This document shows, piece after piece, positions 48,331 through 58,479 of a stretch of DNA of 64,000 nt. Position numbers and translations under genes: made by a program. How positions within the stretch are numbered: position 1 is the stretch's first letter; every line of letters starts with the position of its first letter. The stretch comes from Macrotrachela quadricornifera. Lineage: Eukaryota; Rotifera; Eurotatoria; Philodinida; Philodinidae. The stretch lies in the NCBI GenBank assembly GCA_022393335.1, contig JAJEKB010021102.1:1434573-1498572 (forward strand), given 5' to 3'. The notes beneath the pieces were generated by a model. The model was not told where the DNA came from and did no database searches. It worked only from the letters and a program-made list of their open reading frames with translations.

Positions 48331-48500
48331 TTTTAACAATCGTTTATTTAAGCTTTTGGACGTATTTGAAAGCTTTTGGACGTATTTGAAAGCTTTTAGA
48401 CATCTACGAAACCTTTTTTTTAGAGGGGTTTGGTAAAGTTCTTTTTTTTCAGTGTTTTATTTTCCTTAAGATGGCTGACGTGATACTTAATTGATTTTTA

Positions 48501-49802
48501 CTTAGGTCTGACCAAAGGTTCGTGCACTGCTATTGGCAGTTTCTTAGACCAATTAACATTGGACTTATTTTTTTCATAAATAAATAGTGGAAGGTCTTTC
48601 TTATAATAATATGTATAACAGCTCGTTTTTGAAGTTGGTCACAATATTTTTTTCAGATAAAATATAATTCGGCCGAAAAAAAATGGATAATGAATATAAT
48701 CGATACTATATTAGAATTCGAACTATTTTGGGAATAGCTCCAAAGACAATTCACGAGGAACTAGCAACAGCTTTAGGACCTGATGCTCCAGCATATCGAA
48801 CAGTTGCAAAGTGGGCCGAACGTTTCCGTGAAGGAAGAGAAGATGTCAATGATGATCCTCGATCCGGTCGTCCAGTTTCCGAACTTACAGATGAAAATAT
48901 TGAACTGGTACGACAGGTTATTAGCAATGATCCACATTCAACTTATGATGATATTATAGCTGAGACATTTCTCTCTCACGGTACAATCGAACGAATTATC
49001 CACGATCATCTCAAGATGAGAAAAGTTACATCACGTTGGATCCTCCATCAACTAACTGCTGAACAAAAGGAAGAGCGAGTTAAACTTTGTCGTGAAAATC
49101 TGGCCAAATTTCGTGCTGGTTCTTGGCGATTATGCGACATTATTACAGACGATGAGACATGGATTTACCACAGACAAATTGGTCGCAAGTCAACAAATGC
49201 TAGCTGGATTGCCGAAGGTCAATCACCAGCAACTATAGTTCGTCGAGGCAGATTTGAACCAAAAAATTTATTCTGTATATTCCTTAAATCAAATAGTCCT
49301 ATTCTTGTACATGCTGTTGATAAAGGCGAGACTATTGATCATACTTATTATATTGAAAATTGTCTCAAGCCCATTGTTAAGGAAATATGGAAACAAAGAA
49401 GGTCAAATGGTACAAAAGGTATAAAACTGCTTTATGATAATGCTGGACCCCATCGCCATTCAGATGTTATTAACTATTTAACAGAAGAAGGTATCAATAT
49501 AATGCCGCATCCACCATATTCACCTGACCTTTCACCATGTGATTATTGGTTAAACGATTATATCAAGAACCGTTTAACTGATCAACCAGATGAAAAATCT
49601 TTGGGTCGCGCAGTTTCCAAGATAGTAAAAAAAATTTCAGAAGAAGAGTTTAAAAAAACCTTTGACAAATTGTTGGAAAGAATGGAACTTTGTATAAATA
49701 ATCATGGTGACTACTTTGAACATTTAATGAAATAAAATTAGAACTTTCTCTTTATCTTCATATTTTTTTCTATTGATGCACGAACTTTTGGTCAGACCTA
49801 AG
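48501..49802 (+). mobile_element. Structurally complete mariner transposon, 1302 bp
   Basis: Terminal repeats of 26 bp (CTTAGGTCTGACCAAAxGTT, then CGTGCA) differ at one position. TA flanks both sides (48499-48500, 49803-49804). It carries a full-length transposase. It inserted 46 bp outside the long-TIR element. The near-identical ends and unbroken frame indicate recent insertion. Confidence 0.95.
48683..49735 (+). CDS. Mariner transposase, intact, D,D34D
   Basis: An uninterrupted 350-residue frame from ATG (AAAAAAATGG) to TAA, the usual length for mariner. An N-terminal helix-turn-helix region (residues about 1-110) includes WAERFREGREDVNDDPRSGR, the linker typical of mariners. The catalytic domain has Asp157 in TDDETWIYH, Asp252 in LLYDNAGPHRH and Asp287 in PPYSPDLSPCDYW. 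Exactly 34 residues lie between the last two, the mariner D,D34D spacing. The linker motif is DDPRSGRP. It would excise and insert the enclosing TIR-bounded element at TA sites. No frameshift, stop or lost catalytic residue is seen, so activity is plausible. Confidence 0.95.
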   Translation: MDNEYNRYYIRIRTILGIAPKTIHEELATALGPDAPAYRTVAKWAERFREGREDVNDDPRSGRPVSELTDENIELVRQVISNDPHSTYDDIIAETFLSHGTIERIIHDHLKMRKVTSRWILHQLTAEQKEERVKLCRENLAKFRAGSWRLCDIITDDETWIYHRQIGRKSTNASWIAEGQSPATIVRRGRFEPKNLFCIFLKSNSPILVHAVDKGETIDHTYYIENCLKPIVKEIWKQRRSNGTKGIKLLYDNAGPHRHSDVINYLTEEGINIMPHPPYSPDLSPCDYWLNDYIKNRLTDQPDEKSLGRAVSKIVKKISEEEFKKTFDKLLERMELCINNHGDYFEHLMK

Positions 49803-49804
49803 TA

Positions 49805-50018
49805 TAAGCAAACTTGAAATGGAAGAAGACAGCGAACAAAATGTTTCTAGATTTTTTCTATTGCCTTCTTTTGCACTCCTATCAAATGCAGTATGAATAT
49901 ATTTAGAAAGTGTATTTTGTTACTCATTCTAGGGCTGGATGGATGGAGACGCAATGAACGTTACTTGTTTTCCAATGTGGTCAGATTTAATTTAAAATAA
50001 ATTTCCAACATATTATAC
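49805..50018. other. Short spacer without features
   Basis: AT-rich, nothing recognised. Confidence 0.4.
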
Positions 50019-50129
50019 TTAACCCACTGGGCCCAAGGGGGTTCACCGGTGAACCGCACTATATCTTTACAAGAAAATTAATAGAAAAACGCTTTCCTTT
50101 CTTTTATTCTTAGGCGGAAGGTTATACAT

Positions 50130-50532
50130 AACTAGTGGAAACCCGTGCATAATGTGCGGCCGCGTTCACTATGTGAAGAAAATCTTTTCTGATGGCGTAA
50201 GAATTCTTAAAAACACTTTTAGAATTTTATCTCTGTTCGGAAACAAAGGTTATTGCATGATATTCAATTTATTTAAAGATAACAAATATAAAAAATTTCT
50301 TTGAAAACAATCATACGCTCCTTTGATCCCATCTCTACCATCACTCTTGTTCCTTTAACCTGGTAACACACGCAGAGATACTTAACATTATTATAGAGAA
50401 GAAGATAGCCAAATCTATTTTTTGTTCTAGAGCTCGAGCTATAACCATATTTTTTGACCCCTTGGACCAATCTGAAACCATGTTTTTCTGACCCGGTAAC
50501 AGACAGACACACACTTAACATTATAATATAGA
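50130..50532. repeat. Dispersed repeat of ACTAGT...ATATAGAT type
   Basis: Starts ACTAGTGGAAACCCGTGC with GTGCGGCCGCGTTCAC and ends GTAACAGACAGACACACACT then TATAATATAGAT. This start/end pairing is familiar from dispersed repeats of many invertebrates. Which class it belongs to I cannot say from sequence alone. Confidence 0.4.
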
Positions 50533-50573
50533 TGTGTGATGTGCTTTGCCTTCGCTATTTTCAAAATCATTTG

Positions 50574-52330
50574 TTACATAGCATAATGCTTCTCGTTAAA
50601 ACAATCAAGACAAAAAATTGTTAGAATCAAAACAGAAAGTTTTATTCTCTTTGATATTGAATGATACGCTTCTCTTGATTGTTGTTCCCTGTCTTTCTCG
50701 TAACAACCAACATAGCGTCTTAGGACATCGTGGCCAGACCCTTTCTTTCCTTCATGCTTGTGATCAGCTATTTTATGCTTCACATGATTGGTTGATGATT
50801 GTCTGAGACAGAGTTTCAGCTTCTCGAATGGCATACCAAGAAGTAAAGATCGTACAAGACTTTCACAAAACTGCAGAGTGGTCACTTTGCTTGCCGTGTA
50901 GTTTTCCTTGCACATCACATAGCTATTTAGTAGTGTCGTCCCAAAAACTAATTCAAGTGCTACCTTTCGATATCCCTTTATCAACCGCCTGAGGCATGTG
51001 TAATATGATGATAGTTAATCAGATAAATCAGTATCTTGTCTTCCTTCGCTGTAATCTGATACAACTTAGGGCTTCATGATGCACTCATTTTGAAAATTTG
51101 TTTATCCAATATCTACCACACTTGTTGAATGAGATGGTCTTGTATATATCATCAAGACTTCCTGCTTATCTTTCCACATGATCAATTTTATTCCGTCTTC
51201 ATTCTGGAGCCCGCAAACTTCACCACGGCTGAGCTTCTGCCGAAGTAGAGATGTAAGCCAATCGGCTGAGCTGCCGTCGCCGCCATCGTATAAACAAAAT
51301 GCTGAATTTTTGAGTATTTTCGGTATTCGGGATAAGTTTTTATGATTCTTCTAATCTAATTCCTAATAAGAACGTTCTATAGTATCATTTTCCCTTTTCT
51401 GCTAGAAAATTTCTCAAAGTTGCGGAGATTTTTGTAAAAAGCTCGTAAAAATCTTGAGCCGCTGCCGCTGATAATCCAAAAAAACTCTAGTTTCTAAGCC
51501 ACCGTCGCTAATGCCCGAAGATTTCAGAGCCGCCGCCGCCAATCGTCAAAAAAGTTTTTAGTTTTTAAGCCACCGCCATCAATTGAAGTGTCAGTTTACA
51601 CTTCTATTCCGAAGAACTTCGCTTGCGGATCCAACACGGTTACTTCTTAATGTTCCAATAAGATATGTATCATGTTCCAACAAATATTTTGCAAGAGAAA
51701 TATTAGTAAAGAAGTTGTCCGCTATTGCAGTTCGATAACATCCATTCAGACCATCCGATAAGTTCATTAGTACTGCTTGAATATGTCCAGTACTAGCCAT
51801 AGAATCTTGCTCAGCAGTATAGATTACATAATTCCAAGTGCATCAATTGGTAGTCACCAATTTGTATATCTTTACACCGTATTTGTGAGTTTTACCAGGT
51901 ATATATTGCCTTAATAAAAGTCTGCCTCACCATTGCATCACATTTTCGTCGATACTAATAACTGAGCCAGGCATGCATTTTGGCGAAAACTCTCTTTGAG
52001 TAAATTTAAGAGTGGTTTCAACTTGAACAACCTGTCTTACGAGGGAAGATCTCCAAGTGTGAGTCTCTGTTTTGAATCGGGTACTCCTCATTTTTTAGAG
52101 CTCAGTGAATACAATAAAGACGTATAAAGGACTTCTCCCAATGGTGAACTTTTCAAGGATAATAGGGTTCCATACCTTCTGAAAAATCATTATAAGACTC
52201 TTAACTGAAGGCTTGAATTTTAATATTATAAGGACAAAACAAGATGTTGTTCGAGCCATTTTAGTTTTATCAAGGGTCAAGGAAGAAACAGTAAGACTTT
52301 TGAACTTGAAGTACTTTGGGCTATTTTACA
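50574..52330 (-). pseudogene. piggyBac (PGBD-like) transposase pseudogene
   Basis: On the minus strand the order of blocks matches piggyBac transposases. An N-terminal part lies at 52280-52000. ISIDENVMQW (the first Asp block) is followed by TGA, then RQYIPGKTHKYGVKIYKLVT and another TGA. ADNFFTNISLAKYLLEHDTY and IGTLRSNR at about 51740-51640 are the second Asp block. After an insertion come RGEV and KLIMWKDKQEVLM at about 51215-51150, VVSDYSEGRQDTDLSD, and YYTCLRRLIKGYRKVALEL at about 51000-50930. Several stops (including TGA, TAA and TAG within conserved blocks) and the insertion make it dead. The final frame (50574-50984) covers the C-terminus without a clear Cys-rich finger. Confidence 0.85.
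51240..51595. mobile_element. GCC-rich insertion inside the piggyBac relic
   Basis: This block separates SASEVLRNR from LRQKLSRGEV in the transposase homology. It contains GAGCCGCCGCCGCCAAT, TAAGCCACCGTCGCTAAT and similar units. Its left edge reads AGAGATGTAAGCC, close to the CAGAGATG start of the two hAT-type elements in this window. Exact ends and target duplication are unclear. Confidence 0.45.
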
Positions 52331-52575
52331 TGTAATTTGAGCTGCTTTAAGCTACTTCAAGCTACTTCCAGTCACCTGAAGTACTTTGGCTACTTCGAGT
52401 ACTTTAAGTTTCAAAAACGGAACACTTTGAAGTACTGGCCGTAATTGTAAGTACTTCCTCATGCTTTAAAGAACTTTGACGTAGTTTTAATGTACTTTGA
52501 CGTGATTTAAAAGTACTTTGAGCTACTTTAAGCTACTTTGAAGTACTTTATACTACTTTTGTATTTTATTGTACT
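52285..52575. repeat. Degenerate AAGTACTTTGAGCTACTT array
   Basis: GTACTTT, GCTACTT and CTTCAAG words recur about 25 times over 290 bp with an irregular 9-12-base period. Confidence 0.75.
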
Positions 52576-53204
52576 TTTCTACTTCAAGTCTGCTGTTTCC
52601 CCCTTGCAGCTACTACTTAAATTAAGCCAGCTCGATAAGATCAAAAAACTAAACTACATACTGGTCGAAAAAACATTCGACCAAATCGAGAAATCTCTTC
52701 ATTATGATCAGTTTGGATGAGTTCAGTTTTTTGAGGTGATTACGAAAAGAGAACTTCATTAATATTCACCAAACCAGTCTGCCTTCAAATCATCCGAATT
52801 TGGCTACTTCCAACAACAACATTGGTATAGTATATTACAAGATGAGAGATTATTCGAAAGCACTCTCATATTTAGAGTGTACACTGGATATTAAACAACG
52901 TTCATTACCTTCTAATAGCCCTAGTATTCACAATCTGTGAAAGGCTAATGAATCTGTAAAGGATATACTTTAAAACAAATATTCGATGAATATATAAGGA
53001 GATTTACTATGCATTGGATTGATACATTATTTTAAATCAAAATACAAAAGTTAGGCTAAATAAACAGTTATATATATATTCTACCTCCGGCCTATTCAAA
53101 TATTTCCTAACGATTAATCCACTTTGACTTAAAAAATAAAAGTTGATTCTCACTGTCTAGTTGAGTAATAGTAATATACCGATAAAGTGCCTATATGTCT
53201 GCAT
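52576..53204. other. Non-coding AT-rich stretch
   Basis: Nothing recognised. Confidence 0.4.
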
Positions 53205-53240
53205 TGCCGACGAAGATAAGTCGACTTATCTTCGTCGGCA
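53205..53240. repeat. Perfect 36-bp palindrome
   Basis: TGCCGACGAAGATAAGTC is followed directly by its exact complement, with no loop. Flanks GTAATAGTAATATA (about 53166) and TATTACTATTAC (about 53240) extend the symmetry imperfectly. Confidence 0.9.
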
Positions 53241-53458
53241 TATTACTATTACCCCTGCTTGTTATTACTTAGCTCATTTCTCCAATCAGATATAAAGCTC
53301 ATTATTTTTGTTATATATGTTATTTATTCGATAGGAATTAATTACTTACATATTCTATTATTTAACGGTATGTATTCCACAATAAAAGGGTATTTCGCTA
53401 CACTATTACAATGATTCACGACTATTTCGAAATTATATTACTGCAAACAATACAGCGT

Positions 53459-53629
53459 TCATTGTTTACTATACTTTCGCCACAGGCACACAGGAATTGC
53501 TAGTACAGTTATTCCAACACCTGTCCATCCGATTACAAGCAAAGCCACGCCGGATATGACGCTTTCGTGCTCCCATGTGACGGAAGTAATAGATTTTGAA
53601 TTATAGTAGCAATCGTAATGGTTGTAGAC
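53459..53629 (-). CDS. Terminal exon with membrane segment, unknown protein
   Basis: On the minus strand an exon follows a strong 3' splice site (TTTTTTTCAATAG) and runs 57 codons to TGA. It begins VYNHYDCYYNSKSITSVTWE and contains a hydrophobic helix (about residues 27-47: ISGVALLVIGWTGVGITVL) followed by Cys-Leu-Trp-Arg-Lys-Tyr-Ser-Lys, a stop-transfer-like tail. It would be the C-terminal membrane anchor of a small protein. The Tyr/Cys-rich start and SITSV resemble the loop of the minus-strand product at 55727-56218 (RITSV). So it may be the last exon of that gene or of a paralogue. Intermediate exons were not identified. Confidence 0.45.
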   Translation of the reverse strand, partial: VYNHYDCYYNSKSITSVTWEHESVISGVALLVIGWTGVGITVLAIPVCLWRKYSKQ

Positions 53630-54390
53630 CTATTGAAAAAAACTACAGCAGTCACTTATTTGAGCAAAACCATCCTTAAATAGAAAACATTGTTAGTCTA
53701 CCACGAGTACAGAATCATTGAACTGTAATAATCGCGTCGTGACAGTAAACTTTTAACGAGAGAGTTCTCAAGATCACCGACCATCGCGATCGGAAAAAAC
53801 TTTTGTTTTTGATTCTGAATATGTAGTTAGAAAGAGCATAAAATTTTATACGTAAAACTCAATGTTTTCGGCTTGATACGCTACAGAAATTCTTTTTGTC
53901 CAATAAGACTTTTTAGCTCTATCATTTTGGGTCAAAAATGTTGTCTAATCATATTTTTACCTTTTCGCCAGAAAAGTTCAACCGATCATGCTCATTCATG
54001 TGTTATTCAATAGCCAGTTTAACCCTCTATTTTCACTATAGTTTTCAGTTCTGAAGCCTTCCCACATCCATGATTAAACTTTAAAAAACTGAAAAAATCG
54101 ACTTTTTAAAAGTCATGTACTTTGGCTCCTGAGGTTTCATTTTACAGAATATCAAAAATCTTTTTGTTATATTTTGTAGAACTTTTAATTCTGCATCTAA
54201 CCATATCAAATTGAAGGTCTAAAAAAACTACCATCATCCCGAGAACAAAACCAAAATATCCACGCACTGGGCCAAGTTTGGTCGTGTTTTGACGATATGG
54301 TACCCAAATTAGTTTCAAAACTTAAATCTAACATTACGTTCGTATTCAGCATCAAATCTACATTCACTGATATATTTTAGGGTTTTCACA

Positions 54391-54740
54391 ATGACTTTTT
54401 TGGGGTATCTATGGACGATCCCAGTGGATGTACATCATGCTGAAAAAGATAAACCTTACTCATTCTTCGTTGTTGAAACTTTGAAAAGGTAAATAGCTAT
54501 TTTTCTAGAGTTTACCAAGGGTTATAAGATGCACTATTTTACTTTTAATTTTGTTTGTACTTCAGTGCGAAAAGAGATTATTTTCTCACGAGTCGCAATG
54601 AATGCTACAGTACTAAAAAAGTCACTCTTGCACATTTCTACCTTGGTCCATCCGATTCGTGTAAAAATCTCAGTGCAAGCTCAATTTTGAATGCTCTTTC
54701 TAACGACTATCTGAAAACTACAAAATATTTCCATCACTAA
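54391..54740 (+). CDS. Two-exon gene, 90-residue protein, unknown
   Basis: Exon 1 is 54391-54488 and exon 2 is 54566-54740, joined across a 77-bp GT-AG intron (AAAAG|GTAAAT ... TACTTCAG|TGCG) at phase 2 to give 90 residues in one frame. The product starts MTFLGYLWTIPVDVHHAEKD and is polar, with two Cys in exon 2 (ECYSTKK, SDSCKNL). A possible 3' splice site (ATATTTTAG) lies just before the ATG, so an earlier exon may exist. No known domain is seen. It lies between the two minus-strand membrane exons and could sit within an intron of that gene. Confidence 0.4.
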
Positions 54741-55386
54741 GGTAAAGTTTTCCAGAGATCCACCTGTATGTATCTAACAACCAGGTTCACTGACAATGAG
54801 GCATTTCATGGTTCTAAGTATTGGAGCTTGTAGCCATATTTATATGTCTCTACCCTGTAAATTTCAATGTTCTATGTTTAATCTGTGAGATATTATCAAG
54901 ATATCAACTATCAATGGTTATCCGCATTTGTCTACAATGGTGACGTATAGTTTGATGTTTTATATTGCGTATAAGGAAAAACTTTTCTCAATGGCACTTT
55001 TGGAGAAGAGTCAAATGGTGATGAGCTACGATTTCTCATTTTCAAAACCCTGACATAATGCCATCAAGTAACAGGGATTTTTGTAGAGGCTCTGTCAAAA
55101 CTTGATAATGCCTTAGGGCTATTTTTTCATTATAGTAGTCGCTCTGACAGTTGTAAATTCTAGCTCATTATCGGTTTACCCTTTCGTGAAAGTTTCATTT
55201 TGAGGGTGAGGGTGCGAGAGGTTATGCGAAAATAGACATCTCAAATTGGTTGAAATATGTTCATGGCAAGGTAAAGATGGTGTTTAATGAAAAGCTGCTG
55301 TTGGTATCGATCGATTGAGAGCAGGGTGGTCCTTGTGATCAGAGCTTAACATGGCCCATACGCACCGAATATATTAACTCAAAATT

Positions 55387-55671
55387 ATGGAAAATAGTAA
55401 CACTTCAGAGGGGCTATCTACTCTTGTCCAGTATTATGTCGCTATCGATGAGCAAAAAAGCGCTAAACTTCCAACATTCGGAAGAGTATCCTCCTCCCTT
55501 AATACTTGCGCTCCTGACTCAGTCATGGATCGTGATCAATGTGAAGCGAGTCTCGATGTACAAATAAAGTGGCTTCATCGTGTTTCACATTTTAATCGCG
55601 TAAGGATTGTGGTGAAAGCTTTTTTAGTGGCCGTAAATGGCTCTGTTTACGAGGTGTGGGCGTGGCAATGA
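55387..55671 (+). CDS. Possible short gene, 94 codons, unknown
   Basis: An ATG-initiated frame whose first 70 codons have ordinary protein composition (polar, with two Cys: NTCAPDS, RDQCEAS) before becoming hydrophobic. No domain or splice evidence. The surrounding 54750-55380 shows nothing. It could equally be a chance frame. Confidence 0.2.
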   Translation: MENSNTSEGLSTLVQYYVAIDEQKSAKLPTFGRVSSSLNTCAPDSVMDRDQCEASLDVQIKWLHRVSHFNRVRIVVKAFLVAVNGSVYEVWAWQ

Positions 55672-55726
55672 AGAAATCCCAACACCCTCACCCTCAAATT
55701 GTGGTCTCTTGTTCTTACTGCGCAAA

Positions 55727-56218
55727 TCAAGAAATACGAAAGAACTGGTAGTTGTTTGGATACTTTTTTGATTGAATATAACTGAAATAATTTATCTTTA
55801 CTTTAACATTGCGTAGATTTTCGACATTGAGGTTTGAAATGACACTTGTGATTCTTGCTCCATTGAAAATTGGATAGTTAACCAGAAACGTTTGATCATA
55901 GCATCTGTAATTTATGCATCTATATATGCAAGGTCTATGACCAGCATATGAATAACCAGCATACGGATAGCCAACATACGAATGACCAATATATGAATGA
56001 CCGCCACTATTACAATCCAAATAACATGATTGACAGCTGTGGACGGTATAGCTAAAATCTAACAACAAGCACATTGTTTTTGTATCATATGTATTTCGGC
56101 TATTCTTAGCACGAACATAGTACCAAATACCAAGTCCTCCTACCGTGATAAACGAGCACAGTAATATGCCAATCGCAAAGCAGTAAAATCCTGCCCTCAT
56201 GACTTGCCAAACAAACAC
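55727..56218 (-). CDS. Small membrane protein, Cys/Tyr/Gly-rich loop
   Basis: The first in-frame ATG on the minus strand is at 56200 (157 residues); the frame upstream uses GTG and follows a possible 3' splice site. Residues about 4-28 (FYCFAIGILLCSFITVGGLG) form a membrane segment or uncleaved signal anchor. Then comes a Cys-rich region (CQSCYLDC), four pseudo-repeats of GHSYxG/GYxYAG, and CIYRCINYRCYDQ. The tail past NLNVENLRN may be intron read-through, because AAAGTAAAG and ATTTCAG splice-like signals lie there. Orientation and style match the terminal exon at 53459-53629, suggesting one two-pass gene. The family is unknown to me. Confidence 0.45.
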   Translation of the reverse strand: MFVWQVMRAGFYCFAIGILLCSFITVGGLGIWYYVRAKNSRNTYDTKTMCLLLDFSYTVHSCQSCYLDCNSGGHSYIGHSYVGYPYAGYSYAGHRPCIYRCINYRCYDQTFLVNYPIFNGARITSVISNLNVENLRNVKVKINYFSYIQSKKYPNNYQFFRIS

Positions 56219-56448
56219 TTCCGATCAAGTTGTAGATCTGAAATCATCAATTAGTAGTATGGTTAGAACACTCGAAATATTCTTAAATGTATATTGATCA
56301 TTGAAAATTAATTTCAGAATCCAAACCATTATATTCGACCCTCAAGTTTCAGAACTTTCCATGGAATTCTTCTTACAATAAAGTCGGAAAATAGGGGTGG
56401 CTGAGTGAATTTAGGTATCCTTACATCAAGAAAATACCTTTAAAACGG

Positions 56449-56643
56449 TTAAATCAAGACCCGATGAAAAGCCACATCGTCCACATTGTAGAGCAATTCT
56501 TCCTCTACTAACGTACTATGCCAGAAACTGAGCCGAAAAACCTGATTTTGAGCAAAAATCCCCTCTGAGATCCTTTGTATTATTTTATCAAAATACGCTT
56601 CAGAAATATCGAAGCCATCGTTCAATAAAGCGCTCAAAACTGC
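56449..56643 (-). CDS. Possible exon, unknown
   Basis: On the minus strand a frame follows ATATATGCAG and runs about 62 codons to a stop. The product (FDISEAYFDKIIQRISEGIF) has balanced composition and amphipathic character. No ATG start and no partner exon were found. Confidence 0.2.
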   Translation of the reverse strand, partial: AVLSALLNDGFDISEAYFDKIIQRISEGIFAQNQVFRLSFWHSTLVEEELLYNVDDVAFHRVLI

Positions 56644-57655
56644 ATATATGGAGCATTTTTAAAGACTCATCATTAACCCTCAAATCTTCATTATTTGTAA
56701 AATGCACGTAAAACAGATTTCAAGTGGAATTCATTTTTCGATATTTCATATACCATTCGATAGAGAATTCGAAGTTGATCCTAAAGATGTGTTCCGTAGA
56801 ATTTTCCAGGCTTCCTTCGAATCAAAAAATCAAAAAAAACTCGAAGGAGTTTTTAAAAAGTTTTTTGGGCCTTTTCAAAGTTGAAGTTTCCACGTCTGAT
56901 TACAACTTGAAATATTCTAACTAACACAATCTTGTTTATTATATCTGTGTCTTTCATAGAAAGCGAATAGTTGCGCACTGAAAAATGCTCTATGACCGCC
57001 GTAAGTCTCCATGAATCATGGCCATTACCATAAGTGTCCAGGACCAAAAATCTATGCCCACGCCGGTTCCTACTGGTCGGATATTAGCAGTTAATGCAGA
57101 GTTACTTCATTTGCTTTCCAAGCAACAGAAAATTTCTGAATGAGCTTGAAAACTCTCACAATAGGCGGCGCATTTACCAAGCCACTTATTTGACTCCATT
57201 TTTCAAGAAAAAATGAGTCATGTTCAAGAGTTTTAGTAGATTCTTCGTTGCCCTACCCAGTGTATTCTTCCAAATCGTCGTGTCACATAAGATCGAAAAG
57301 GTCCGAAAAAGAGAAAGCTTTTTTGTGTTGAATAGTCACGATCGGTGTTGACGCCCTTCGAATTTGGTTTGTAATCGAACAGCAATCTCAGAAAATGGCT
57401 GACTATATATGTATGCACAACCTCGAGTTGCTCAGCCGGTTTTTTCTACGTTTGTGTCTCAATTTGAATCTTTGCTCTGCCAGTCTGAATTAAATCCTAG
57501 TTGAAGCCATGGGTTGTTCTCCTAACCACTAACCATCAATGGAAACGGTAAACGGAATGCCTAAACTGCGTAACCAAACGGAAAGTTCAGGGCATCGCAG
57601 GTTGAATATCTCGAAGAGAACTAAAGCTACAGAACTGAGTTTTTTCTTATGTGAT
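56644..57655. other. No supported gene
   Basis: Short frames only. TATGCACG/CACATAAG fragments do not form arrays. Confidence 0.35.
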
Positions 57656-57659
57656 ACAT

Positions 57660-58110
57660 AACGAGTACTATTCATAGTGAAAATATCATCTCATTCGGTA
57701 CAGATTTCGCCGACCAGTAATCAAAATAGTACACGTCATAGCTGTGCTGATAGTCGCACAGATCGCTTAAGAATGAGCGATACTGAGATCATCACTATAC
57801 GTTATCATCCCTTAATGACATCATAGTCATATAGAACCAACCGTAACCGATATCACGCTTACGTGATAGTACAAAGGTAGCTTTCATCAATGTCACTCAT
57901 ATGTGATACAACATATGCGTAATGAGAACCTTCACCGATATCATACTTATATAATAGCGTAGGTAATATCATCATCGGATGAGATTGCATGCGATATTAT
58001 ACTAATGTAGTGCTCACCTTCACCCATATAACAAATATATGATATCACACGTAACAGCATCGTTGGATGATATAAATCAAATCTTTTACGAACGAGTGAT
58101 ATATATGGGT
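57660..58110. repeat. Diverged repeat of GATATCACxxTTACGTGATAG
   Basis: ACCGATATCACGCTTACGTG (about 57846), ACCGATATCATACTTATATA (about 57927), GTCACTCATATGTGATAC and related semi-palindromic words recur six or more times, spaced 40-80 bases. A minus-strand frame (57947-58213) with a real ATG overlaps its right part. The first 50 codons look somewhat protein-like (YSEILIKIGQEELELLKFY), but the rest is repeat. Confidence 0.4.
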
Positions 58111-58479
58111 GAATTGCAACTTTATTGTACCGTTCATAGTTCTGTATGTAAAACTTTAATAACTCCAGTTCCTCTTGACCAATCTTTATCAAAATTTCGG
58201 AGTATGCTTCCATAGTTGATGCTCACTACCACACAAAAAATCACGAATTTATCATTAGCCTATTCCGAGATATTGAATACACAAGGTTAAAATAGCTGAT
58301 TTCTACTGCCACCCATCGACGGAAACTGATTCATCACTGATTGATTTCTCATCATTTGAATTTAGACAGTTGTTGACATTTACATTGGACAGTGTATACA
58401 TCATGAATATGAGACTGACTGGTTCTTTCATTGCAGTTTATATTTTTTTTTTCAAATACTAGGTGTACCGACTAAAGTC

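Larger units (their letters stand above)
43603..48454. mobile_element. Long-TIR composite element, 4.85 kb
   Basis: The ends are CACTGTAAAAAAAAACTCTA and the complement of CACTGAAAAAAAAGAACTTT. Inverted similarity continues about 450-500 bp inward on each side (left to about 44185, right from about 48000), including ACCAAACCC, GGTTTCGTAG, AAAGCTTxAxTAAAxGATTG, the CATAGCC hairpin region and AAGCAATAAATTACT. The left arm is broken by a foldback insertion (43697-43977). Between the arms sits a Mutator-like element. No target duplication is evident and no transposase of its own is left, so the superfamily is undecided. Confidence 0.75.
50023..52330 (-). mobile_element. piggyBac-type transposon remnant
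   Basis: The end at 50019 is TTAA followed by CCCACTGGGCCCAAGG and the hairpin GGTTCACCGGTGAACC, a piggyBac-type terminus. A minus-strand transposase relic follows to about 52330. The other terminus (expected as the complement of CCCxxTGGG plus TTAA) was not found; the coding end runs into the TACTT-rich array at 52290. The element has two internal insertions (50130-50532, about 51240-51595). Confidence 0.7.

Noticed and set aside
43603..48454. Assigning the outer element to CACTA/EnSpm because it starts CACTG
   Set aside because: No 2-4-bp target duplication matches at the flanks and no such transposase is present.
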